Origin: Selenihalanaerobacter shriftii
GTDB taxonomy: Bacteria; Bacillota; Halanaerobiia; Halobacteroidales; Acetohalobiaceae
Length of the DNA stretch: 64,000 nt
Direction of reading: 5' to 3'
NCBI RefSeq assembly: GCF_900167185.1
Contig: NZ_FUWM01000007.1
Location: forward strand, 1 to 64,000
A program made the position numbers and the translations under genes. Under the pieces are notes generated by a model. The model did no database searches, was not told where the DNA came from, and saw nothing but the letters and a program-made list of their open reading frames with translations. Positions 16,783 through 26,086 of the stretch are shown piece after piece. Numbering within the stretch: position 1 is the stretch's first letter; each line of letters begins with the position of its first letter.

Positions 16783-17616
16783 TCATTTTCTAAAAATCCC
16801 CTTTAACTTCCTTCTAAAATTAAGAAACCTTTTTCGCTTCTCTCGCTGCTTAATCATTAAGTCTAATAAATCTTGATGATTTTCAGGGGCATAGTTCTTC
16901 ATAAATATTTCCCATTCTTTTGGCCATAACTTAAAACGAGCTAAATCCTTTAACTTAATCTTAGTACTTAATTTTTCCTTAATTCTTCCTCTATTTAAAT
17001 CTATATAATAAAATTTAGGATTCTCATCTATATTATCTACTAAAACATTACCAGCATGAAGATCATTATGCACTATACCTGCCTCATGCATCTTTCTTAC
17101 ATCCTGAGCAATCTGCGGTAAGAAGTTAATAACCTCTCCTCGCAGCGGATGATTATCATCCTTAACAATATCTAATAAGTTATAATCATAATCAATATAT
17201 TCAGTAACAAAATAGCTATAAATTATCTTATTAAACTTCCCTCGTTTTTCAATAACAGCTATCGGTTTTGGGGTATTAACATTTATCTTCTCTAAAGCAA
17301 GAGCTATATCTAATGAACGTATAGCTTTAGAATTTAAAAAACAGAATCTAAGCTTGTCATACTTACGAGTAAGCTTAAATTCTTTAATCACTATATCTTC
17401 TTTAATACCTAACTCTTGATTGATATTAATATGAATTAAAGAATTACGTTTATCATAAATGGTATCTCCTCTTTTATTCTCTTCATCAAAACCACTTATA
17501 AATTCTTTAAAATTATTATTCCAACCTTTAGCTAGCCAAAGCAGCCTACCATCACTCTTTTTTTCTATTCCAGCTTCTATCTCTTTTTTGACAGCCTTCT
17601 TTAATTTAGCTGACAT
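16783..17616 (-). CDS. WaaP-like LPS core kinase (second copy)
   Basis: 277 residues with the protein-kinase-like fold. IVHNDLHAGNVLV is the catalytic loop with Asp and Asn in place, and YYIDLNRGR the metal-binding segment. The C-terminal WPKEWEIFMKNYAP stretch resembles InaA/WaaP proteins. It should phosphorylate a core sugar, plausibly the heptose added by the GT9 enzymes upstream. It is more typical of the family than the kinase at 11453-12334. ATG with GGAGG upstream. Confidence 0.87.
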   Translation of the reverse strand: MSAKLKKAVKKEIEAGIEKKSDGRLLWLAKGWNNNFKEFISGFDEENKRGDTIYDKRNSLIHININQELGIKEDIVIKEFKLTRKYDKLRFCFLNSKAIRSLDIALALEKINVNTPKPIAVIEKRGKFNKIIYSYFVTEYIDYDYNLLDIVKDDNHPLRGEVINFLPQIAQDVRKMHEAGIVHNDLHAGNVLVDNIDENPKFYYIDLNRGRIKEKLSTKIKLKDLARFKLWPKEWEIFMKNYAPENHQDLLDLMIKQREKRKRFLNFRRKLKGIFRK

Positions 17617-17643
17617 AATTTGCCTCCATTCTAACTTAAAAAC

Positions 17644-18741
17644 CTATAAATATACTGCTTCTAACCGGTCTATCATTTTCTTAAAACCAAAGTTATTCTC
17701 TATTATCTCTTTACCTAATCGTCCCATCTCTTGTCTTTGAGAGGTATCAATCATCTTAATCACTTTATCAGCTATATCATCTGGATTTTTACTTTCAGCT
17801 AAATAACCCGTCTCACCATCTACCATAATTTCAGAAATATTACTCACATCTGTACTAACTACCGGTTTGCCTACCGCCATGGCTTCTGCAATCACAAACC
17901 CAAACCCTTCCCAGAGGGCCGTATGCAATAAAAAATCCATCTGTCTCATTATATTATAAATATCAGTTCTAAATCCAGTAAAAATTATATAATCATTTAA
18001 TCCTAAATCTTCTACTTCTTTCTTTATTTCACTTTCTAGTTCTCCCTTGCCTACTACTAATACTTTAAAGTTATCTAAACCTTTATCTATTAATCTTTTC
18101 ACTGTTGCTATTAGATATTCATGTCCTTTTTGCTTACTTAATCTACCTACATTAGCAATTAAAATTTCATCTTGACTTATACCAAACTCTTTTCTAATAT
18201 CTGTCTTTATTCCACTCTCTTTAACTTGATCTAACTTAATGCCGTTATAGATGATTTCTATTTTCTCCTCAGATAACCACTGAGAAGTATTCTCTAAAAT
18301 TGTCTCTTGAGTTGATTTAGAGTTAGCTATAATATCTGTTACACAATCTCCTAGTAAAAATTGAGTATAAAACCTATCTTTAATCGGAATAGCACTACCA
18401 CGCCTATATATAACTTTATCTACATCTGCCAATTTTCCTGCTATTCCTCCAAATTTTAAATCCTGTGATAAATTTAGAAAAATAGTATCTATAGCTGCTT
18501 TCTTTAAGTAATTAATAAAAGAAAATAGTTTGTAAGGATTCAGTACCGATAAGCTATTCTTAACTGGTACCGCTTTCACCTTCAAACCTGCTTTTTGGGA
18601 TTTCTGATATAATTCACTTTTAGGAGTGCTACCTACAACCACATCATATCCTCTTTGATATAAAGCATAAGCAGTCTCAAAAGTCCATTTTTCTCCGCCG
18701 CCCCACTCTACACAACTATTTAAAAATAAGATTTTCTTCAT
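17644..18741 (-). CDS. Glycosyltransferase family 4 (paralogue of 13594-14718)
   Basis: 365 residues. LNSCVEWGGGEKWTFETAYAL is at the N-terminus, with IANVGRLSKQKGHEYLIATV and ALWEGFGFVIAEAMAVGKPV in the donor half. VIYRRGSAIPIKDRFY matches the paralogue downstream. The ATG overlaps the stop of the GT2 gene (TAATG), so translation is coupled with the core enzymes. It probably adds a core sugar. Confidence 0.92.
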   Translation of the reverse strand: MKKILFLNSCVEWGGGEKWTFETAYALYQRGYDVVVGSTPKSELYQKSQKAGLKVKAVPVKNSLSVLNPYKLFSFINYLKKAAIDTIFLNLSQDLKFGGIAGKLADVDKVIYRRGSAIPIKDRFYTQFLLGDCVTDIIANSKSTQETILENTSQWLSEEKIEIIYNGIKLDQVKESGIKTDIRKEFGISQDEILIANVGRLSKQKGHEYLIATVKRLIDKGLDNFKVLVVGKGELESEIKKEVEDLGLNDYIIFTGFRTDIYNIMRQMDFLLHTALWEGFGFVIAEAMAVGKPVVSTDVSNISEIMVDGETGYLAESKNPDDIADKVIKMIDTSQRQEMGRLGKEIIENNFGFKKMIDRLEAVYL

Positions 18742-19499
18742 TACTCATCGCCCCTTGAGTCTACTTCATGTTTCTCCCAAAGCTTAATATACTTTAAGAA
18801 TTGATAATAAGAAGAAAGGATTGATAGAATCAAACCTTGAAAGCCTAATAAAAAACCTTTCTTTAAAAAATACTTTTTTATAAATTCTACAACAGGTCTT
18901 AATAAGATATAGGCTAAGCCTTTTTTCTTACCAGCCTGATACTTATCCTCTGCATCCAAAGTCGTATACTGATTAATCTTATCTAAATAATGTTTTAAGT
19001 TTCGATAAGTATAGTGAATAAAAGCATTATCCAATTTATCTACTCTTCCATCAATCTTGATTCCTTCATGTACCAACCCACTATATCTATTATCAGCAAC
19101 TTTAAATAATCTTAGTGTATAATCCGGATACCAACCGCAATACTTAATCCACTTACCTAAAAAGTAATTCTTACGAGGTATCCGATAACCTTCGGCTTGC
19201 GGATTATTTAACCTCTCTAACACCTCTTCTTTTAACTCAAAAGTTACCCGCTCATCTGCATCAACCACTAATACCCATTCAGATTCAATCTGATCTAAAC
19301 CAAAGTTCCTTTGAGACGAGAAATCATCAAATTCTCTTTGATATACTTTTTCAGTATGTTGCTTAGCGAGCTCTACAGTTTCATCCTCACTGTATGAATC
19401 AACTACAACTAATTCATCAATCCAATTAATACTCTCTAAACAATCTATAATATTCTCTTCTTCATTATAAGTTAAAACTAATGCCCCAAGCAAGCCCAT
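18741..19499 (-). CDS. GT2 glycosyltransferase, WaaE/KdtX type
   Basis: 252 residues. ALVLTYNEEENIIDCLESI and ELVVVDSYSEDETVELA form the nucleotide-binding part and VDADERVT the metal site. FSSQRNFGLDQ and YRIPRKNYFLGKWIKYCGWYPDYTLRLF (split in my reading at KNYFLG and YCGWYPD) are characteristic of the WaaE/KdtX group, which adds glucose to the inner-core heptose in enterobacteria. Overlaps of one to a few bases with both neighbours show one tight operon with the heptosyltransferases. Confidence 0.88.
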   Translation of the reverse strand: MGLLGALVLTYNEEENIIDCLESINWIDELVVVDSYSEDETVELAKQHTEKVYQREFDDFSSQRNFGLDQIESEWVLVVDADERVTFELKEEVLERLNNPQAEGYRIPRKNYFLGKWIKYCGWYPDYTLRLFKVADNRYSGLVHEGIKIDGRVDKLDNAFIHYTYRNLKHYLDKINQYTTLDAEDKYQAGKKKGLAYILLRPVVEFIKKYFLKKGFLLGFQGLILSILSSYYQFLKYIKLWEKHEVDSRGDE

Positions 19500-20527
19500 T
19501 AAATTTCCTCCTCAACCACTCTCAATATATCATCTACCTCTATCTTCTCCATACAGTCATGATGCTTTAAAGAACATTCATGGTCACCACAAGGACGACA
19601 GTCAATATCAGTCTTTACCACATGATGTTCTTCTCCATAAGGGTGATACTTAACTTCATTTGATGGCCCAAAAATAGCAATAGTCGGCGTCCCGACACTA
19701 GCTGCTACATGAATTGGCCCTGTATCTCCACTAATGAAGAGATCACACTCCGCAGCTAAAGCAGCTAACTCTTTTAAGCTTGTCTCCCCAGCCGCTACAA
19801 TAGGAGTCGTTTGCATCTTGCTAATTATTTTTCCTACTCTATCAACATCCCCTGGTCCTCCAAAAAATATTGCCTTTGTATTGTAATCTATTTGTAATCT
19901 ATCGGCTAACCTAGCAAACCCCTCTGCCTTCCACTGTTTAGTCGGCCAGCTACCACCTGTATTTAAACCAACTACTTTATCTGAAGCTTTAACTTCTTTT
20001 GCCTTTAAAAATTTCTGCATAGATCTTTGAGCTCTTGGGTTAACATTTAAGTCTAAAGAGACTTCATCAATTTCATTAATTCCTAGATCTTCTAAAAAAT
20101 CTAGATATACCTCAGCCATATGTTTTTCTGCACTAGAAGCTAATTCTTGATTTAGCCAAATGCCTTTTCCCTTACCACCATAGCCCACAGTATAATCAGG
20201 ATTAATTAACCTTAATAAAATTGCAGTGCGCCAATTACCATGGATATTTAATCCTAAATCATAATTATTCTTATTTAACTTTTTAGCAAACTGCCAGTTT
20301 TCTTTCAGCTTCCAATTTTTATTATAAGCATAAATATTATCAAAATAAAGGCTTTCTTCAATAATATCGAAAAAATTAGAATTAACAACCAAATCTATTC
20401 TAGCTTCTGGATAATGATTTCTTAAGTTTTGAAAAAAAGGAGTAGCAAATAATAAATCACCTAAATAAAGTAAATCAATTACTACAATTCTTTTTGCATT
20501 CTTTATCTCCTCATTCAATTGGCTCAC
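19499..20527 (-). CDS. Glycosyltransferase family 9 (heptosyltransferase-like)
   Basis: 342 residues, GT-B fold. IVVIDLLYLGDLLFATPFF is the N-terminal glycine-rich start, then VGLNTGGSWPTKQWKAEGFA, and ISGDTGPIHVAASVGTPTIA with the ADP-heptose-binding GDTGP motif. The C-terminus carries a cysteine cluster (DCRPCGDHECSLKHHDC) shared with the GT9 half of the next gene. The GTG start has GGGAG upstream. It should add a heptose (or related ADP-sugar) to the Kdo-lipid A core. Genes for ADP-heptose synthesis are not in the window. Confidence 0.92.
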   Translation of the reverse strand: MSQLNEEIKNAKRIVVIDLLYLGDLLFATPFFQNLRNHYPEARIDLVVNSNFFDIIEESLYFDNIYAYNKNWKLKENWQFAKKLNKNNYDLGLNIHGNWRTAILLRLINPDYTVGYGGKGKGIWLNQELASSAEKHMAEVYLDFLEDLGINEIDEVSLDLNVNPRAQRSMQKFLKAKEVKASDKVVGLNTGGSWPTKQWKAEGFARLADRLQIDYNTKAIFFGGPGDVDRVGKIISKMQTTPIVAAGETSLKELAALAAECDLFISGDTGPIHVAASVGTPTIAIFGPSNEVKYHPYGEEHHVVKTDIDCRPCGDHECSLKHHDCMEKIEVDDILRVVEEEI

Positions 20528-20542
20528 TCCTTAAATCTCCCA

Positions 20543-22891
20543 TTAATTTAAGATCTTTTTAGTTTCTTTAAAGACTTCATCTACAGTAATCTTATCCATA
20601 CAGATATGTTCTTGCTTACAAACTCGATCCCAACACTCTTTACAGTCTATATCAGGTTGAATTACCTTATGTTGCTTACCATAAGGTCCATGAGTGGTAG
20701 GAGTAGTAGGTCCCATCAAGGCTATCACCTGCGTACTCATAGCCACTGCTAAATGCATTGGTCCTGTATCACCACCAATGAATAATTGAACTCTATTATA
20801 AAGCTCTGCTAACTCTTTTAGATTAGTCTTTCCAGCTAAGTTGTAGATACCTGCATCCTCTTCCATTAAGTTAATAATATCATCAACTCCATCCCGATCA
20901 CCTGGACCTCCAGTCATGATTACTTCACAATCTAATTCTGTAATTAATTTATCAGCTAAATGTGCAAACCTTTCCGGTAACCAATTCTTCGAAGTCCAAC
21001 TAGTAAAAGGATTAATAGCTATCAATATTTTATCTACATTAATAGATAACTCAGTAAATAGTTCATCTATTCTCTTTTCATTTTCTTTAGAGATAGATAT
21101 ATCAAAGCCAACTTCTTCACTTTCAGCTCCAATACCTTGAGCTAAATATAAATTTCTATCTATTTGGTGGATCTCTTCCTTAGGTAGTTCAACTTTTTGA
21201 TTATAAAATATAGTACTACCTTCCCGACCATTCTTCGGGCCAATCCTTTGAGACGCTCCACTTAAATAAGTAGTTAAGCCACTCTTAAAAAGACCATGTA
21301 CATCTAATGTGATATCAAAATCATATTCATTTAAATCATCAAAGAAACTTTTAGCTTCCTTTAAAGCCTCCCATTTATTCTCTTTAAAGTTATTCTTCCA
21401 TTCTGCTTTAGGTAATAATATAATCCGATCTAAATTAGGATTATCCATTACTAAATCCTTAGCTTTCTCCTCTACAATCCAGCTAATCTCTGAATTAGGG
21501 TAACTCTTTCTCATTGCCCTGGCAACCGGTAAAGCATGAATCACATCACCGATAGCACTTAGTCTAACAATTAAAATCTTCTTTCTTAACTCTTGCCTTC
21601 TAGTCTCTAGTAACTCATCTGTTAGCTCTAAATTCTTGCTCACAGCTCCTTTATTAGCTTCAATCATCTCTAGGGCTTGGTTATCCCTTTGAGTTAATTC
21701 ATCTTGATTCTGCAAGAAATAAGATAGTTTATCAGTTAACTCTTCTTCATCTGCCACTTGAATTCCAGCTCCATACTCTAAAGCTAACTTAGTACTATCC
21801 TTAAAGTTGAACATATGAGGACCAAAAAAGACTAATTTACCATGGGCAGCCGGTTCTAATATATTATGACCGCCTCTTTTTATTAAACTACCACCTATAA
21901 AGACTAAATCTGCTATGCTATATATTTGGGCTAATTCACCGATAGTATCCAATAATATAACCGATTCTGCTCTAGAGTCTCTATCCTTTAGCTCAGTTCG
22001 TCGGACGACATCTATTCCAGCTTCTTGATATAAATCCTCTATTTCATCAGTTCGCTCAATATATCGTGGCGCTAGAATCATAATTAAGTCTGGAAACTGC
22101 TTCTTCAATTCCTTATATACTGGTATTAATCTCTTCTCTTCATCATCATGGGTACTACCTAATACTAAAACTGGTTCTTCTGATTCTAGTTTATATTCTT
22201 GATATAAACTATTTTTAATTTCTGAAGTATCTCCAGCATATTCTTTATCAAATTTAATATTTCCATTATTAATTACTTTCTCTTCTTTAGCACCTAATCG
22301 CAAAATATTTTCTCTATCTTGCTTAGACTGCATACTAAAGCGATCTACTTGCTGTAACATTCTCTTTAATAATGGTCCTAAATATTTATAACTCTTGAGA
22401 CTCTGCTCACTAATTCTCCCACTGGCTACTATTACTTTACTTCCATACTCTTTAGCATACTTAATAAAATTAGGCCACAGTTCTGTTTCAATAACGATAA
22501 CTAGTTCTGGATTTACCTTCTTTAATGACCGTCTAACAGTCCAAGGAAAATCTAAAGGCAGATAAATGAATTCATCCGCTTCTTTAATACTCTTTCGGGC
22601 TGTCTGTTGCCCAGTATCAGTCATATTAGAAAAAAGAATCTTATGATCAGGATACTTAGCTCGTAACTCACTCACTAAAGAACTAGCTGCCATAGTCTCT
22701 CCTACCGAAGAGGCATGAACCCAAATCACTGATTCATCCTGTAAATAATCAAGCCTATCCGGTAAATAACCTAATCGCTCCTTAAAATCCTCTCTATATC
22801 TCCCTTTAATAAACATCTTATATAATAAAATAGGCAAAAAAACTATAAATGCTCCAGTTAATAATAAGTTATATATTAAATAATAGATCAA
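20543..22891 (-). CDS. waaA: WaaA Kdo transferase fused to a GT9 heptosyltransferase
   Basis: 782 residues in one frame. Residues 1-430 are WaaA: an N-terminal anchor helix, WVHASSVGETMA (acid E65), VIETELWPNF, LVLGSTHDDEE and GGSLIKRGGHNILEPAAHG. From about 438 a complete GT9 protein begins (KKILIVRLSAIGDVIHALP), with INPFTSWTSKNW, IGGDTGPMHLAVAM and a C-terminal cysteine cluster like that of the neighbouring GT9. One polypeptide should therefore attach Kdo to lipid A precursor and then the first heptose. Both halves look intact. The short charged link (about 405-437) is a natural domain junction. TTG start with GAGGGAT five bases upstream. Confidence 0.93.
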   Translation of the reverse strand: MIYYLIYNLLLTGAFIVFLPILLYKMFIKGRYREDFKERLGYLPDRLDYLQDESVIWVHASSVGETMAASSLVSELRAKYPDHKILFSNMTDTGQQTARKSIKEADEFIYLPLDFPWTVRRSLKKVNPELVIVIETELWPNFIKYAKEYGSKVIVASGRISEQSLKSYKYLGPLLKRMLQQVDRFSMQSKQDRENILRLGAKEEKVINNGNIKFDKEYAGDTSEIKNSLYQEYKLESEEPVLVLGSTHDDEEKRLIPVYKELKKQFPDLIMILAPRYIERTDEIEDLYQEAGIDVVRRTELKDRDSRAESVILLDTIGELAQIYSIADLVFIGGSLIKRGGHNILEPAAHGKLVFFGPHMFNFKDSTKLALEYGAGIQVADEEELTDKLSYFLQNQDELTQRDNQALEMIEANKGAVSKNLELTDELLETRRQELRKKILIVRLSAIGDVIHALPVARAMRKSYPNSEISWIVEEKAKDLVMDNPNLDRIILLPKAEWKNNFKENKWEALKEAKSFFDDLNEYDFDITLDVHGLFKSGLTTYLSGASQRIGPKNGREGSTIFYNQKVELPKEEIHQIDRNLYLAQGIGAESEEVGFDISISKENEKRIDELFTELSINVDKILIAINPFTSWTSKNWLPERFAHLADKLITELDCEVIMTGGPGDRDGVDDIINLMEEDAGIYNLAGKTNLKELAELYNRVQLFIGGDTGPMHLAVAMSTQVIALMGPTTPTTHGPYGKQHKVIQPDIDCKECWDRVCKQEHICMDKITVDEVFKETKKILN

Positions 22892-22927
22892 TTCTATCCC
22901 TCATTTATTTAATATTATTAAATATAA

Positions 22928-24907
22928 TTAATACTTAATCTCATACTCAAATTCAACACTATCCTTCTTTTCCCCATCTGTCATTAAATCAACAGTAACA
23001 ATAAACTCCATACAATCATAAACACGCTTTAACTCTAAATCCTGCTCCTCATACCCATCTGTTAATAAATCATATTCAATATAACTCTCTACACTCCAAT
23101 ATGCTAAATTCTCTTCTTTAGTCCTATATTCCGAATCTAGACTAATAGTAGTATACTCATTATCAAAAACATCATATTCTACATTACTATCTAAATGTAG
23201 ATAACCACCTTTATTAAATTTATTCTCATAATCTAAACCAAAATTAAATTCATTCTTAACAGCTTCATTATCACTACCAATTGGTGGATTATTACCAGAT
23301 TCCTTTTTACGTTCATAATTTAAATTTACCAACCATTCATCAGTCAAAAAGTAACGGTATTTAGTTTCATATCCGTAATAATCATAACTCTCACCAGTTT
23401 CATATTCTCTTCTATGACCTTCTAACTGCCATTTAAGCATATGATCCATATCTATCACAATCCAATGACCATCAAAGAGTAGATCATAATAATTCCGCCA
23501 ACCTAAATCAGTATTATGCGGAGCTAAATCTCTATCATCATCAAAGTCATCAAAATCTTCAAAACCAGAACCAAAAGCAAGTGGCGGTTCTCCTGTTTCA
23601 TAGATATAATCATATCCAAATTCTATATCAGTCACAGCACGTAACTCTTGTTCTAAATCAAAGCCTAACTTATAAGCACTGTAATCATCATCTGTATCAT
23701 ACCAAGCATGCCATAGCGTAGTGTCTGTATCTAAAGTCAACCCTTGACTCAATTCATAATCATCATTCCACAAATCTACTCTCACATCTTGCCGATTTAT
23801 CTCTTCATCATCTTTAAATAGAATATCTCCGTTTCTATATCTAAGATTAGTAATTAGATTAGATCCTCCAATTGCATTATTAAACATTCCTAAAGTCAAC
23901 TGAGGGTCATAATTCCAATTCTTATCAGCATCAGGATCTAACTCTTTATTATAATCTTGCTCCACTTCCCAATAGAATTTATCAATCTTTTGCGATACCT
24001 GGATATCTCCCATGATCTTATCCGAATCATTCTCTTCTTTTTTATCATACTTAAGATCAAAATCTAAATTAAGACCATTAGCAAAATCTCCATCAAAAAT
24101 CAATTTAGTATACCAAGTATTCTCTCTATCTTTATCATAATCAAAGATAGGATTTAATTCAATCTGATCAGTTATATCATATTCATAATCTAATCTTGCT
24201 TTATCTGTATCTTTAGAAGCAAGTTTTAAATCTATATCTCCTTCTAAATCTTCATTGATATAATGTTCATATTCCCATTCCATATAAGCTCCATCATGGT
24301 TATTATACCCAAAGCTTGGAAGTGGTGTTTCATCTTCACCTAAAGATCTTTTATAAACAGGATAAGTAAAGATATGATAATCTCCTAACCACACCTCAAC
24401 ATCTTTAGCTATTAGTTTATCTCCAGGATAAATCGTAGCCTTTCTAGCAACTAATCTATAATGAGCATCTGGATTTTGACAAGAAGTTAGTGTAGCTTTT
24501 TTTAATTCAAAATCACCATTTACCATCTTAATCTTCTCACCTGCAAAATTTTGAGGGACTCCACCTCTTTCATGGAAATTACCTTCTGTATTAAAGAAAG
24601 TCCCTTCTTCAGTTTGATAATTATATAATAACCTCTTACCTTGTAGCTTTTTATTGGTTTCAATATAAGTTACATTCCCAATTGCTAGTACATCTTTAGT
24701 ATTTAAATCAATCTCTATTTCATCAGCTAACAAAGTTCTGGTAGAAAATTCAACTTTAACTTGTCCATTAGCCCTAACCATCCCTTCAGCTTGATCCATA
24801 GTTAGATTATTGGCTTCTATACTAAAAGGAGCATTTGCTTGAGCCATTGCTGGAATTGAATAAATAATCACTATTAACATTAGCCCAACTACTACTTTTT
24901 TTGTCAT
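22928..24907 (-). CDS. lptD: LPS assembly outer-membrane protein LptD
   Basis: 659 residues. After a signal peptide (to AMAQA) comes an OstA/LptA-like domain (ANNLTMDQAEGMVRANGQ, LLADEIEIDLNTKDVLAIG). The landmark region TSCQNPDAHYRLVARKATIY with AKDVEVWLGDYHIFTYPV follows, then about 430 residues of barrel strands ending in an aromatic residue (EFEYEIKY). It should form the Lpt translocon that inserts LPS in the outer membrane. The family is often 750-800 residues, so the barrel is on the short side. No LptE lipoprotein was seen nearby. It stands directly before the WaaA fusion, far from lptABC. Confidence 0.9.
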   Translation of the reverse strand: MTKKVVVGLMLIVIIYSIPAMAQANAPFSIEANNLTMDQAEGMVRANGQVKVEFSTRTLLADEIEIDLNTKDVLAIGNVTYIETNKKLQGKRLLYNYQTEEGTFFNTEGNFHERGGVPQNFAGEKIKMVNGDFELKKATLTSCQNPDAHYRLVARKATIYPGDKLIAKDVEVWLGDYHIFTYPVYKRSLGEDETPLPSFGYNNHDGAYMEWEYEHYINEDLEGDIDLKLASKDTDKARLDYEYDITDQIELNPIFDYDKDRENTWYTKLIFDGDFANGLNLDFDLKYDKKEENDSDKIMGDIQVSQKIDKFYWEVEQDYNKELDPDADKNWNYDPQLTLGMFNNAIGGSNLITNLRYRNGDILFKDDEEINRQDVRVDLWNDDYELSQGLTLDTDTTLWHAWYDTDDDYSAYKLGFDLEQELRAVTDIEFGYDYIYETGEPPLAFGSGFEDFDDFDDDRDLAPHNTDLGWRNYYDLLFDGHWIVIDMDHMLKWQLEGHRREYETGESYDYYGYETKYRYFLTDEWLVNLNYERKKESGNNPPIGSDNEAVKNEFNFGLDYENKFNKGGYLHLDSNVEYDVFDNEYTTISLDSEYRTKEENLAYWSVESYIEYDLLTDGYEEQDLELKRVYDCMEFIVTVDLMTDGEKKDSVEFEYEIKY

Positions 24908-25014
24908 TCATTACACCCTTCCTACTTAACTAACTAATAAGACTTCTATCTTTTTATTTTCTATAAACCCTACAAATCTCCTTTAAGTAATTTTTCCTTC
25001 TTTTAGCACAAATT

Positions 25015-25056
25015 AAAATACCTAACTAATAGTTTAAACTACTAGTTAGGTATTTT
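25015..25056. terminator. Strong hairpin between lptD and the secreted orphan genes
   Basis: AAAATACCTAACTA and TAGTTAGGTATTTT pair over 14 bases, with an AGTTTAAACT palindrome in the loop. The A and T flanks make it usable in either direction; on the minus strand it ends the unit 29103-25071. The 163-bp gap 24908-25070 shows nothing else certain apart from the lptD ribosome site. Confidence 0.75.
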
Positions 25057-25070
25057 GACTATTCTTTTTA

Positions 25071-26075
25071 TTACTTTTTAGCTTTATCTTTCATATTGGA
25101 TTCATCGCTTTTACTGACATTACCTTTCATATCAGCTTCATCCTTCATACTTGGCTCTATAGGAATTCCAAAAACTACTACTGGAAATTGAGTTTCTACA
25201 TAGAAAGGTTGATTTGCTTTAATCACTTTATCATCACCTTTAACAAAGTATCCCGTTACTAATCCAGCTGGACCTAAAATAGCTGTTCCTAAAATACTAG
25301 CTCCTACTGCCATCTTCATAGAACGATTCTCTTCCATAGCTTTTTTAGCTATATTCAATCCCACTTTAGTTCCATCCATTAAAGCAATCTTATTAAAATC
25401 TAATTTAATCTTACCATCTTGTCCAAAACTCTTAGCCTCTTCAACTCCAGTAACTGTAACTTTACCTCTACTTCCTGCCGGCAAAACTAGCTTTCCATCA
25501 ACAAGAATATCATTGACTACTCTATATGGAATTTTCTCTCCTTTTCTTACTTGACTAGAATTTAGCTTTTCTAACAATTCTATTTTAACTAAAGTATGTG
25601 AAGGAATATCAATCTCTTTTACTTTGATCTTACCTTGAGGCAAACTATAATTAAGCAACTTACCTATTCGACTAGAAATAGAGCCTGACTGTTCTTCACC
25701 TAATAGTAACTTCTCTAACTTAGCTAACCTTTCTTTAATTGGTCCTTGACTTACCTGCTGTTGTAAAGACCATTCAACTGCACTAAGTGTAAATAGCAAA
25801 GAAGGTCTATGAGGCTGGTTAGTTAATACTACATTAGTAATCCTATTAGCCCGTTCTATTAAAGAACCAGACATTTTTCTCCCATACAGTTCCTTTTCTA
25901 AATCCTTTATTCTAATTAAAAGCGGCTTTGCTGTTTGATGACCATAAATTTTTTCTTCTACTACATTTAATTTTTTAATTGAAAATGTAGGCTGAATCTC
26001 TCCTGCCCATAGATTAAAACTCATTAATGAAAGTAATAAAGTTAATATTACAAAACTACTAATTGCTCGTTTCAT
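25071..26075 (-). CDS. Secreted protein of unknown family
   Basis: 334 residues. Signal peptide to LWAG, then a helical region with repeated KIYGHQTAKPLLIRIKDLEKELYG-type segments (split: VEEKIYGHQ, KDLEKELYGRK, KLEKLLLGEE). These look like three or four copies of a short leucine/lysine helix ending in Gly. From about 170 a compact beta-rich domain follows (IPYRVVNDILVDGKLVLPAG, RGKVTVTGVEE). A hydrophobic hairpin near 255-280 (GASILGTAILGPAGLVTGYF) and a charged tail with MKDE/MKGN/MKDK repeats end the protein. Family unknown to me. It is 11 bp after the next orphan and shares its terminator, so the two probably work together in the envelope. Confidence 0.7.
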   Translation of the reverse strand: MKRAISSFVILTLLLSLMSFNLWAGEIQPTFSIKKLNVVEEKIYGHQTAKPLLIRIKDLEKELYGRKMSGSLIERANRITNVVLTNQPHRPSLLFTLSAVEWSLQQQVSQGPIKERLAKLEKLLLGEEQSGSISSRIGKLLNYSLPQGKIKVKEIDIPSHTLVKIELLEKLNSSQVRKGEKIPYRVVNDILVDGKLVLPAGSRGKVTVTGVEEAKSFGQDGKIKLDFNKIALMDGTKVGLNIAKKAMEENRSMKMAVGASILGTAILGPAGLVTGYFVKGDDKVIKANQPFYVETQFPVVVFGIPIEPSMKDEADMKGNVSKSDESNMKDKAKK

Positions 26076-26086
26076 GAAAAAGCCTC

